Shown piece after piece: positions 1-7,885 of a DNA stretch of 64,000 nucleotides; the stretch's first letter is position 1, and each line of letters opens with the position of its first letter. Source of the stretch: Acidilobus sp. 7A. GTDB lineage: Archaea; Thermoproteota; Thermoprotei_A; Sulfolobales; Acidilobaceae. Below the pieces are notes generated by a model. It was not told the origin of the DNA and made no database searches. It worked only from the letters and a program-made list of their open reading frames with translations. The stretch spans positions 930,001 through 994,000 of the forward strand of contig NZ_CP010515.1 of NCBI RefSeq assembly GCF_003431325.1. Direction: 5' to 3'. The position numbers were made by a program, and so were the translations under genes.

Positions 1-1184
1 TAGTGCCTGAGGGCTCCTACGGCTACATCTCGGCCTCAGGTGAGTTCTCCATCTTCAGCGCGGAGGGAAGCCCATTACAGCAGCTCACCTCCAAGAGGGT
101 TAAGTACGAGCCAGGATCCCTTGACAGGGCCGGCTACCCGCACTACATGCTTAAGGAGATCTATGAGATACCTGAGGCCCTCGAGAGGACCACGCACTCG
201 CTGATGGATAAGTACCTAAGGCTCTCAGGCATGATACTTTACGGCGCCAGGAGAACCTTCATAATAGGCAACGGCACCAGCCTTCACGCAGGCATGGTGT
301 CGGCCTACTACTTCTCGTCGCTCGGGGGCATGAGTATAGAGGTTGTCAGCGCCGCGGAGTTCCCCTACTACGCCCTTGACAACGTCGGCACGGGCACGGT
401 TGTGCTGGCCGTCAGCCAGAGCGGCGAGACCAGCGACGTCATAAGGAGCATTAAGATGGCTAAGCAGAGGGGGGCCGTAATAGTTGGAGTTACTAACGTT
501 TTGGGCTCAAGGCTTGCGCTAGAGTCCAACGTCTACCTTCCAATAGGCGCCGGACCGGAGCTCGCGGTGCCGGCCACCAAGACATTCACGTCAACACTAG
601 CAGCCCTTATGCTTCTGGCAGCACATGTCGGTCTCACCGCAGGCAAGCTTTCTCAGGCAGAGCTTAACGAGCTTTACGACGACATAAGGTCCTTCTCCAA
701 GTCCCTCGCCGAGAGCCTGCCAACGGTGGACGCGGCCGCATCAAAAATAGCAGGGGAGCTCAGGGACTCCAGGGACGCCTATGTTGTGAGCAGCGGCATA
801 ACTTACCCTGTGGCCCTGGAGGGGGCGCTTAAGCTCAAGGAGGCAGCCATGCTTCACGCCGAAGGGGTTCAGCTCGGTGAGCTCAGGCATGGCCCTATGG
901 TACTGACAAGGGACAACTACCCAATAATAGTAATTAAGCCCAGGGAGGAGGCGGCTGAGGAGCTCTACTCAAGGGTCATGTCAGAGCTGAGGGCTAGAGA
1001 GGCCAAGGTAATAGAAGTCTCGGACTCACCGCAGGCGTCACTGCAAGCTACCCGCGCAACTAGGCCAGAGCTTTACCCAATAGCCGCAGTCGTGCCGCTT
1101 CAGCTCCTCGCGTACAGGGTGGGCTTTGAGAGGGGACTGCCGATAGACTTGCCGCCCGGCTTAGCCAAGGCCATAACCACGTGA
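1..1184 (+). CDS. glmS: Glutamine--fructose-6-phosphate aminotransferase, C-terminal part (isomerase domains)
   Basis: The gene is cut by the window edge; the first in-frame start-like codon (GTG at 3) is internal to the family. What remains is the isomerase half, two SIS domains that use ammonia to turn fructose-6-phosphate into glucosamine-6-phosphate for N-glycan and surface sugar synthesis. Visible motifs are YPHYMLKEIYE at the start of the isomerase half, the sugar-binding GNGTSLHAG and SQSGETSDV of the first SIS domain, and ALEGALKLKEAAMLHAEG and GELRHGPM of the second. The tail LAKAITT fits the conserved GlmS C-terminus. The N-terminal glutaminase domain should lie just upstream of the window. 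Confidence 0.93.
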   Translation, partial: VPEGSYGYISASGEFSIFSAEGSPLQQLTSKRVKYEPGSLDRAGYPHYMLKEIYEIPEALERTTHSLMDKYLRLSGMILYGARRTFIIGNGTSLHAGMVSAYYFSSLGGMSIEVVSAAEFPYYALDNVGTGTVVLAVSQSGETSDVIRSIKMAKQRGAVIVGVTNVLGSRLALESNVYLPIGAGPELAVPATKTFTSTLAALMLLAAHVGLTAGKLSQAELNELYDDIRSFSKSLAESLPTVDAAASKIAGELRDSRDAYVVSSGITYPVALEGALKLKEAAMLHAEGVQLGELRHGPMVLTRDNYPIIVIKPREEAAEELYSRVMSELRAREAKVIEVSDSPQASLQATRATRPELYPIAAVVPLQLLAYRVGFERGLPIDLPPGLAKAITT

Positions 1185-1209
1185 ACAGCCAGCTGTACAC
1201 ATCTTATTG

Positions 1210-1395
1210 TCAATCTATGGCCGGGTGCAGGTTCCCGTCGCCTATGTGGCCGCCTAGCGACGACGTTATGCCGTACTTTGAGTCAAGCGACCTCAGGGCC
1301 CTTATTGCATCAGGCACCCTGGAGGGCGGCACCACTATGTCCTCGATGAAGAGCTGGAAGGCGCGTTCAATGGCTTTCCCGCGCGCCATGGTCAT
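1210..1395 (-). pseudogene. Fragment of a FAD-linked oxidase (GlcD/D-lactate dehydrogenase type) C-terminal domain
   Basis: About 60 codons on the minus strand read EDIVVPPSRVPDAI and end in GGHIGDGNLHP, the hallmark of the FAD-linked oxidase C-terminal domain of glycolate/D-lactate dehydrogenases. A complete enzyme would be about 450 residues; here the FAD-binding domain and the rest of the C-terminal domain are missing, with a stop shortly after the motif. It is therefore a decayed remnant between glmS and the next transcription unit. A plus-strand reading frame across the same bases has no recognisable content. Confidence 0.6.
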
Positions 1396-1436
1396 TAGGG
1401 CGTTTTAACTACGCCTTTGTCCTGCCAAAGCTACGG

Positions 1437-1455
1437 CATATATAATATAAATATA
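1437..1455 (+). promoter_or_regulatory. TATA-box region for the downstream binding protein
   Basis: An AT-only run (TATATAATATAAATATA) in an otherwise GC-rich stretch lies about 60-75 bp before the ATG at 1516. With a GAGGTG Shine-Dalgarno at 1502-1507 it implies a short-leader mRNA for the binding-protein gene. Confidence 0.55.
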
Positions 1456-1515
1456 CGTGCGTGTATACATGTCAGGCTTTTTAGCTCAAGTCTGTGGTTC
1501 AGAGGTGTGACTAAG

Positions 1516-3114
1516 ATGGGTTCAAGGTCTTTGAGCTCGGCGACCTTAGCGGCCATAGTTATAGTTATAGTGGTTGTCGCTGCTGTCGGGGGTTACTTGG
1601 CATTCGTGTCGACGAGACGCCACGTGACTACGACCACGCCTACCGTGACCACACCTATCACAACCACGTCATCTAACACAACGACAACCTCGATCACTAC
1701 CATAAACTTCTACACGTGGTGGGCCACAGCGGGGAAGATAGCGTTGAATCACGTCATCAACGCCTTCGAGGCGGCCTACCCGCAGTACGTGATAAGCCCC
1801 GAGATCATACCTGGTGCTTCAGGCACCAACGCTAAGTTCGTCGTGCTCGGCATGATGGCCGCTGGTAAGCCGCCTGCAGCCTTTCAGACTGACACGGGCC
1901 CCACGATAGTCTCCTACGTGCTAGCCGCCCCCAACGGGGTCAGGAGCTTCGTTAACTTCACGCCAATAATGATGAGCATGCACGGCCTCTGGGACAACGT
2001 GATACCTGCGCTCGTTGAGGCCAGCGCCTACAACGGGACCATGCCCTCCGCGCCCATAGACCTCGAGAGGGGGGCCCTGCTGTTCATTAACATAAAGGTG
2101 CTCAGGGAGTACAACCTGCCGCTGCCAACCAACATGAGCACGCTGGTCTACGACACGGTTCAGCTGGCGCAGCACGGAGTGACGCCCTGGATGGTCCCAG
2201 GCGCTGACGGCGGCTGGGACCAGCTGGAGCTGTGGAACTGCATATACCTCTCGCTGCTGGCCCAGAGCTTCGGGCCCGTGGGAGGGGCCAGGGTATACCT
2301 TGAGACAATGTACGGCGTGGTCAACCTTAACAACTCAACCATACAGAGCATAATAAATGAGACGGACAACATGTTCCTCAACTTCACCTCATATGACTAC
2401 ACAGGCTGGCAGAGCCTCACGTGGACCCAGGGCCTCAGCGACCTGATAGAGGGCAAGGCGGCCTTCCAGGCCAACGGTAACTGGGTGCCGCCCTACGCCT
2501 ACGACTATGACAACACTACCATATACCCTGCGGTTGAGCCATACATAAGCTGGCCAAACGTTACTGTGGTGGCTGAGCCCTTCCCAGGCACGCAGGAAGT
2601 CTACGCGATAGCCATAGGGTCCATAGGTGTGCCCGCGGGCTTCCCGACGACTCAGACGGGGATGACGTTCGCCGAGTTCTTCATGTCATACCAGGGGCAG
2701 GTGACCTGGGGCACCTGGAAGGCAGCGCCCATGTATAAGAATGCCACCTCACCAGAGTGGTGGTCTTTTGCACCCTCCAGGTACGTCGACTGGGAGCAGG
2801 CAATATCAACGCCGTCGGACCAGTTCGTCTGGTGGATGCCAGACGGGGGAACCTTCGCAGACGTCTTCGGCACCTGGATATCGCAGCTCCTGGCCCTCCA
2901 GGAGGTGGGGAAGTCCTACATACCAGTCTACAACAGCCAGTTCGCCTCAATGATGCACGAGGAGTGCAGCGAGTGGTACGCCGCAGCGAAGGTAGGCCTC
3001 GGCTACCTTGGCCTCTCGGGCAGGCCGCTCGACGGCTACTACCCACCCTGGGTCATAGCGTCCACAAACTCGGTAAACATGAGCTACGTGTGTCCAGCGT
3101 ACTCCTTGCCGTGA
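1516..3114 (+). CDS. ABC transporter extracellular solute-binding protein, carbohydrate type
   Basis: A roughly 530-residue lipid- or membrane-tethered binding protein. The start at ATG 1516 is preferred over upstream in-frame codons because GAGGTG lies 8 nt ahead of it and the N-terminus then begins with Arg/Ser residues followed by one hydrophobic segment (VIVIVVVAAVGGYLAFV) and a Thr-rich linker, the usual archaeal anchoring architecture. The body resembles family 1 sugar-binding proteins: FYTWWATAGK after the linker, then PSAPIDLERGALLFIN and a long series of aromatic residues suited to stacking on sugars; about ten NxS/T sequons mark an external protein. No permease or ATPase genes adjoin it, so its partners are elsewhere. 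Its first 40 residues closely match those of the LivK-like protein at 44.4 kb. Confidence 0.8.
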   Translation: MGSRSLSSATLAAIVIVIVVVAAVGGYLAFVSTRRHVTTTTPTVTTPITTTSSNTTTTSITTINFYTWWATAGKIALNHVINAFEAAYPQYVISPEIIPGASGTNAKFVVLGMMAAGKPPAAFQTDTGPTIVSYVLAAPNGVRSFVNFTPIMMSMHGLWDNVIPALVEASAYNGTMPSAPIDLERGALLFINIKVLREYNLPLPTNMSTLVYDTVQLAQHGVTPWMVPGADGGWDQLELWNCIYLSLLAQSFGPVGGARVYLETMYGVVNLNNSTIQSIINETDNMFLNFTSYDYTGWQSLTWTQGLSDLIEGKAAFQANGNWVPPYAYDYDNTTIYPAVEPYISWPNVTVVAEPFPGTQEVYAIAIGSIGVPAGFPTTQTGMTFAEFFMSYQGQVTWGTWKAAPMYKNATSPEWWSFAPSRYVDWEQAISTPSDQFVWWMPDGGTFADVFGTWISQLLALQEVGKSYIPVYNSQFASMMHEECSEWYAAAKVGLGYLGLSGRPLDGYYPPWVIASTNSVNMSYVCPAYSLP

Positions 3115-3129
3115 GGAAGCATAATTTCG

Positions 3130-3200
3130 AGACCCCTTCTCTTTTATTTTTTAATATTATCTTCTATTACCTTTCATCTTTTTTTCCTCCATTATTACTA
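3130..3200 (+). terminator. Pyrimidine/T-rich terminator after the binding protein
   Basis: Several runs of five to eight T residues (TTTTATTTTTTAAT, CATCTTTTTTTCC) start about 20 bp after the stop codon at 3114, matching the U-tract termination used by archaeal RNA polymerase. Confidence 0.6.
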
Positions 3201-3207
3201 CCTTCCC

Positions 3208-3345
3208 CTAGGGCTCCACGTCGCTGCCCCTGCCCATAAAATGATGGGCCTGGCCCTCGGCACGGCTGACCCTGAGGTCTATTATGAGCACGTCGACCTG
3301 GCCCAAGGCTTCCAGGGCCAGTGAGCCGGCTAAAAGGCCCAGGCC
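3208..3345 (-). pseudogene. Unidentified coding remnant (C-terminal piece)
   Basis: On the minus strand an open stretch reads LEALGQVDVLIIDLRVSRAE and ends in a stop after DVEP. The alternating hydrophobic pattern VDVLIIDL looks like a real beta strand followed by a turn, but no family could be assigned and there is no start codon of its own. It is most simply a decayed gene end lying between the terminator of the binding protein and the next gene. Confidence 0.25.
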
Positions 3346-3370
3346 CATAACCTAGCTGGAGCTGGGAGCC

Positions 3371-4099
3371 TTGCAGGAGGCCGACGAGAAGCAGATGCTC
3401 AGGCAGAGAATATGGGACCTCATGGAGAGGACCAACGTGGCCTCGTTTCCAAGACCTGTCCACGGCAGGATACCAAACTTCGTAGGCGCCAGGAGGGCCG
3501 CGGAGCGCCTTGCGTCCACAGAGGAGTTCGCGAGGGCCAGGGTCGTCAAGGTTAACCCAGACTCCCCTCAGAGGCCTGTCAGGGAGCTGGCCCTGAGGGC
3601 CGGCAAGCTAGTGCTCGTGCCCACGCCGAGGCTCAGGGGCCAGTTCTACCTTCTTGACCCATCCATAGTGGACCCAGAGTACGCTTCCTCAATAAGCGGC
3701 TTCACCAGGGTAGGCGAGAGGGTAGATGTGGAGTCCGCGCCTAACATAGACCTCGTGGTCGTCGGCTCTGTGGCCGTCTCGCCCAGCGGCTTCAGGGTGG
3801 GCAAGGGCGAGGGCTACAGCGAGCTCGAGTACGCAATGCTGAGGGAGATGGGGAAGATAGGTGACTCCACGCCCGTGGCCACGACAGTGCACGACGTCCA
3901 GGTGGTCAGCGAGGTCCCCCATATACCCTACGACGTGCCAGTAGATATAATTGCTACGCCCACGAGGCTGATAAGGGTCTCACCCAGGCAGCAAAAGCCT
4001 CAAGGGCTGCTCATGGAGTACCTCAGCGACAAAAAGGTGCAGGAGACCCCCTACCTCATGGCCTACCTCCAGAGGACAGGAAGGTGGCCAAGGACATAG
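3371..4099 (+). CDS. 5-formyltetrahydrofolate cyclo-ligase family protein
   Basis: A soluble protein of about 240 residues in the 5-FTHF cyclo-ligase/MTHFS superfamily, which makes 5,10-methenyl-THF from 5-formyl-THF with ATP. Supporting features are an N-terminal KQMLRQRIWDLMERTNVASFP-like helix and then the family-type segments VVKVNPDSPQRPVRELAL, LVLVPTPRLR and GSVAVSPSGFRVGKGEGYSELEY, the last being the nucleotide/folate loop with its GKGxGYxDxE-like pattern. Start choice is uncertain: TTG at 3371 has a GGAG-like sequence just upstream, while ATG at 3395 would shorten it by eight residues. Archaeal members may act on tetrahydromethanopterin-like or other pterin cofactors, so the substrate is inferred. 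Confidence 0.75.
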   Translation: MQEADEKQMLRQRIWDLMERTNVASFPRPVHGRIPNFVGARRAAERLASTEEFARARVVKVNPDSPQRPVRELALRAGKLVLVPTPRLRGQFYLLDPSIVDPEYASSISGFTRVGERVDVESAPNIDLVVVGSVAVSPSGFRVGKGEGYSELEYAMLREMGKIGDSTPVATTVHDVQVVSEVPHIPYDVPVDIIATPTRLIRVSPRQQKPQGLLMEYLSDKKVQETPYLMAYLQRTGRWPRT

Positions 4100-4336
4100 T
4101 TGGTAGGGAATAAGGAGCTGGCTGCCGCTGGTGGCGGCCGCGGACCTGGCGGCGGGTCAGCCCTCTTCGCCTTGGCCATAGGGGTGGCCGGCGTCTACAG
4201 GTCCATGGTAGTTGTAGGCTCTATGCCGCTCATGGCGCAGGGAATCGCCTGGGCCGCCGGCTCCGAGAGGCCATCAGCCCTCGAGGTGGCCGGGGCCGTG
4301 CTCGTGACCGCTGGCGTGGCGATGGCGTTCGCCTGA
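4100..4336 (+). pseudogene. C-terminal remnant of an EamA/DMT-family permease
   Basis: Seventy-eight codons immediately after the previous gene encode two hydrophobic helices. The pattern VVVGSMPLMAQGIAW followed by LEVAGAVLVTAGVAMAF is that of the last two helices of drug/metabolite transporters (EamA), where a proline-containing helix and a glycine-rich terminal helix close the protein. A full DMT permease has ten helices in about 300 residues, so the first eight are missing and this is a truncated relic. Confidence 0.45.
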
Positions 4337-4404
4337 GCCCACCCTAGGGCGAGGGGGTGCCAGGGGGCAGCGCCTAGGCCAAAGAGCTTAGGAGACTCGC
4401 GGGA

Positions 4405-4530
4405 TCAGTGCCTTCTCAGGGCCACTATGACGACGGCAACTATGGCGACTACAGCTACCACAGCGTCAACCCCAACAGCGAGGAGGAAGAGGGAGCCGAC
4501 CACAGCGCAGCCAACTCTATGCAAGCTCTC
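4405..4530 (-). pseudogene. Short membrane-anchor coding remnant
   Basis: A minus-strand stretch ends in a hydrophobic segment AVVAVVAIVAVVIVALRRH followed by a stop, which looks like the C-terminal membrane anchor of a secreted protein (hydrophobic helix then positive residues). There is no credible start codon upstream and the remaining sequence between 4337 and 4650 shows no other gene. It could also be a very small membrane protein starting at a TTG. Confidence 0.3.
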
Positions 4531-4650
4531 GCCACCGTTCAGCCCACTAAACAACTGTATACATTTAGCTAGACATTATTGACAGAAAAGGTTACTAGGC
4601 TGGCCACGCGCTTGTCTAAGGCACGGTCAACGGCGCCAGCCCCCGGGCGC

Positions 4651-5541
4651 TTAACCCCTGGGGCTGAGCAGCTGCTCGAGGGCTGCCTCAGCCGGCGGCT
4701 TCCTAGGGCTAACCCTTGGCAGCGGGAGCTCCAGCATCCTGTTGACGTAGTAGGCCGCAGTAAGCATGTCCCTGGCCCACACAGTGAAGGCGGCCCCAGG
4801 GCTGAGCCAGGAGAAGCCGTAGGGGTGGAGGACCCTCGAGAGGTTTGAGTAGAGCTCCATGGGCCCGGTCGGCTCGAGGCCAGCCAGGTGGCTTGCCAGG
4901 AAGACCAGGGCGCTGGCCTTTATCATTGGCAGCGTGAAGTACCTCGCCTCCCTGTTGCAGAGGGCGCACCTTATCGCTGACCCCCTCTTCCTCCTCCTGC
5001 TGTCAAGCGTGGCCCTCAGGTACTTCTTAGCCAGGGGCAGCTCCTCTATTGGCTTCGAGTACTGGGGCCACCTGAGGTGCTGCTCGCACACAGGCCTGCC
5101 GGCCAGAAAGATGGCGTCGCCCTCAAGGCTCTTCCTGCCGGTGTACTTCTTGACCCTGCCCAGGGCCTCCGGGCCGCTCCTAACAATGTAGCCCTCGTCC
5201 ACCATGACGTGCCAGGCCCTCTCCCTCACGGCCCTCAGGTAGAGGTCAGTGGTCCTGGACGCTATGACGCACAGGGACCCCCTCTCGAGGAAGAACCTGA
5301 CGGCGACCTCAGCCGGGTAGAGGGCCCCCTTCTCAGCGTTGGTTAGGCCCACGTCTATGGCGAACCTCATGTCGTCACCAAGCCTCAGGCCCGACGCCAG
5401 CTCCCCCTCCCTGCCCATGGCCTCCCTCACGGCCTGCCTGAAGGCGTCGTCTGCTGGCGGCGCCCTGTCGGCGACCTCGACCGTGCCCTCCTTGAGCCTG
5501 AGGAACTCCAGGAGCTCCTGGCTGAGCTGGAGCGCCGTCAT
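4651..5541 (-). CDS. Hypothetical protein with a CxxH...CxxC zinc-site pattern
   Basis: A 296-residue soluble protein not assigned to a family. It contains CEQH at residues 152-155 and CALC at 192-195, spaced 40 residues apart with many basic residues between (DSRRRKRGS), suggesting a structural zinc site in a nucleic-acid-binding context. The flanking N-terminal half is mixed alpha/beta and the C-terminal third is helical (KASALVFLASHLAGL). The ATG at 5541 is followed by a well-formed reading frame with strong local codon bias, and a TATA-like AT run lies at about 5577-5588 on the same strand. It stands alone, between decayed genes on both sides. A nuclease or RNA-binding role would be a guess. 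Confidence 0.6.
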   Translation of the reverse strand: MTALQLSQELLEFLRLKEGTVEVADRAPPADDAFRQAVREAMGREGELASGLRLGDDMRFAIDVGLTNAEKGALYPAEVAVRFFLERGSLCVIASRTTDLYLRAVRERAWHVMVDEGYIVRSGPEALGRVKKYTGRKSLEGDAIFLAGRPVCEQHLRWPQYSKPIEELPLAKKYLRATLDSRRRKRGSAIRCALCNREARYFTLPMIKASALVFLASHLAGLEPTGPMELYSNLSRVLHPYGFSWLSPGAAFTVWARDMLTAAYYVNRMLELPLPRVSPRKPPAEAALEQLLSPRG

Positions 5542-5589
5542 ACCTTGAGCACCCGTTTGTCCCTAGGCGCTCACCCTCATTAGTTTATG

Positions 5590-5765
5590 ATCACTCGTCG
5601 CGCCCAGGGACCTCCGCCTCGCCCGCAGGGCCCTTGGGCGTCGACGGCCCTCCTCTGGTAGTCCCTCAGGGGCAGTGATGTCCTAGCCGGCTGGGGGAAG
5701 GGGAGGGGCCTGAGGACCCTGTCCTCTACCCTGAGGCCCGATGACCTGAGGTACTCTAGAATCTC
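5590..5765 (-). pseudogene. Fragment of an XPB-like SF2 helicase
   Basis: The minus strand encodes LEYLRSSGLRVEDRV and then LPLRDYQRRAVDA, which matches the N-terminal region and the Q-like LRxYQxxAV motif just before helicase motif I of archaeal XPB/RAD25 helicases. The Walker A motif and everything after it are absent; the frame runs out into unrelated sequence. It is a short relic of about 55 codons. Confidence 0.4.
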
Positions 5766-5814
5766 CCTGTGTACTTGTAGGGGAGGCCCACGTAGAGGCC
5801 CAGCCTCTGGCTCA

Positions 5815-6175
5815 GAGGTAGGGGTCCTCGAGGGCGTCCTGGGCGACCCAGGCTCGCCCCTCTACGGCAGGGCCTACGCCGAGGTCAAAACCAGGAGGCT
5901 GAGCGACCGGGAGTCCCTGGAGTTCCTCAGGAGGGGGTTCAGGGAGGTTGGCGTGAGCGTCCCAGAGGCTGAGCTTGAGGAGGCAGTGAGGGAGCTAGAC
6001 GGGGTCGTGGGGTGGCTGACGTACTACGGCTACGAGAGGTCAATGGGGGGAAGGACCTTGAAGAAGTCGTCGGGGAGGCCGTGGCCCTCTCGCGGGGCGC
6101 AGCTAACAAAATTATCGTTGAGGCGAGGCCCAGCCGGGCCGGAAAAAGGTGTGAGGTGAGGGTCCCAGGCGAGAC
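5815..6175 (+). pseudogene. Remnant of an archaeal AAA ATPase (PF01637-like), frameshifted
   Basis: The segment PLYGRAYAEVKTRRLS, then SLEFLRRGFREVGVSVPE and DGVVGWLTYYG is a clear paralogue of the ATPase at 26.4-27.5 kb (PLFGRAFREVRTRRLS, ALDFLERGFSEAGVR, DGIIGWLTYFG). Near 6045 the frame changes by one base and continues as GGKDLEEVVGEAVALSRGAA, again matching the paralogue. The P-loop half is missing, so this is a decayed copy that retains only the lid and linker region before the winged-helix domain. Confidence 0.7.
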
Positions 6176-6199
6176 CCTTGAGCTCAGCCGCTTACTAGG

Positions 6200-6577
6200 T
6201 ACGCGCTGAAGTTGTTGGCCAGGGCGCCCAGCCGCTCGCCCCCAGCGTCGGCGTGGGCACCCCGTTGACCAGGGCGTCGTGGACTTTGTAGTCCTCTCAG
6301 AGGTGTCGGGGCCGAAGGCGTAGAGATGGCATCGGCGTCAGCTTGCCGGGGGATCTCACGTAGTAGAGGCGAAGTCAGTTATGCCAGTCGGGGCGGGCGG
6401 CGAGGTTTGGTGGCTATATGAATTGACGTAAGCGCCTTGGCCACGTGCTTTCCGTGAACCGGCGGGAAGGCAGCGTGGGCGGCGCCTGGCCCGCGGCCGT
6501 CACGGCGAAGGAAAGGACGACGAGGAGGCCAGGGCGATGACCGCCAGTCCCACTAGTGACCTTCCGACATTATTCAT
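6200..6577 (-). pseudogene. Decayed secreted-protein gene with signal peptide
   Basis: A minus-strand ATG at 6577 opens MNNVGRSLVGLAVIAL, and after a one-base slip continues LLVVLSFAVTAAGQAPP, together a good Sec signal peptide with an Ala-x-Ala-type cleavage site. A TATA-like TTAAATAC lies at about 6612-6620. Further along, short stretches in shifting frames (FGPDTSE, DALVNGVPTPTLGA) suggest the rest of an exported protein. The product family is not recognisable. Nothing else is seen between 6578 and 6790. Confidence 0.35.
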
Positions 6578-6794
6578 ACAAAGACCACTATGAGGAGAAG
6601 CAAAGAGAATGGTATTTAACTATAGTGGGCCGTGGGGACCAGGGAGCGACAACATCAACTAACAGGCCCGTTGGACCGCTAGACCCTTCAAGGCGTCTAA
6701 GCCTAGGTCGCTTGGCGATGGCCCTTTAGTTCTGGCTCTGCGAGCTGCCTAGGCCGTTTTTTGGCCGGCCCCCTACTGAGGGCCGGGAATCAGC

Positions 6795-7747
6795 TTGAGG
6801 CTCAGGACCGCCGAGACGCTGTCGCTCGCCGCCAGGTTCTACAGGAGGTACCTCTGGAACTGGGACGTCACGGCTGGCTTCCTGGCCGCCCTGGTGGCGT
6901 TCGCCCTCAGGGCATACGCCTCGGGCTCGCTGATACCGCTCTCAATAACTGACATAGTGAATTACCTCGAGCAGGGCAATGGCCACGGGCTGAGGAGGGC
7001 CATACTCATGCTAGCGGCCTCTGCTGTCATATTTAGCTCAACGGAGTGGCTCTTCAGGCCCTTCTGGGCCTCAATAGCGAGGGGCATAGCTAACATAAAG
7101 GCCAGGCTCATATCAGGCGCGCCCAGGGGCCAGGACCCCTCCGACCTCGTGGGCAGGCTGGCCAGTGACGTTGACTTCGTCATGTGGAACGTAGGGGGAA
7201 TGTACACCACCTTCGTGCCCAACCTGCTCACGGCCCTAGTGGCGACTGCCACGGTCTGGCAGTTCTCCGAGCCCATGGGCGTGGTCACCGTGGCAACCCT
7301 CCCGCTCTCCCTGCTCATACTTGAGCCCTACCTGGCTGGAGTTGAGAGGGCCAGGACTGTTGAGAGGAGGTACTACAGCGAGCTGGTGCACAGGCTAGAG
7401 GAGAGGCTGAGGGGCACGGCATCAGACGAGGACTTCGTCAGGTCAGTCAGGATGTGGGAGAAGGGCATGGTAGGGCAGGTCCACTACGACAGGTTCTACT
7501 GGTCCCTCTCCCTGCTCTACGGCTACGCCCTCCCCGCCGCCCTGGCGGTTATGGGCGTCAGCGAGGTGAGGGCTGGGAGGCTCTCAATAGGCGCCCTGGC
7601 GGCGCCCTCTACGCCCTCTTCAACGTCTTCCCGCCCCTGGTCAACGCCCTGTGGGGCCTGTGCGTGTTGGGCCAGAGCGTGGTGCCCATGAGGAGGATAA
7701 TGGAGATGTCCGAGGGGCGGCAGGAGGTAAAGGCGGCCGTCCTCTGA
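6795..7747 (+). pseudogene. ABC transporter membrane domain (type I exporter fold), frameshifted and lacking its ATPase domain
   Basis: The first 265 codons encode a six-helix exporter-type membrane domain with paired helices (VTAGFLAALVAFALRAYA, AILMLAASAVIFSSTEWLF), the long coupling region SDVDFVMWNVGGMYTTF and EEDLxR-like loops. Around 7600 the frame is lost in the repeat-like ggcgccctggcggcgccc; shifting by one base restores GALYALFNVFPPLVNALW and CVLGQSVVPMRRIMEM, the expected sixth helix. The gene then ends at 7747 with no nucleotide-binding domain. Either the ATPase is encoded elsewhere as a half-transporter partner or the 3' end is lost; given the frameshift a pseudogene is more likely. 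The TTG start at 6795 is tentative. Confidence 0.65.
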
Positions 7748-7885
7748 AGGCCTTTACGTTTAGGTGTATATCCACGGCGCAGTGGTGTTAGCATAAGTAT
7801 CTTATACCGCCCGAAAAGGTAAAAGCTGATACTAAAAGATAAATATCTCTATATCTCTATCAATGATATATCTGGGACATTAGCT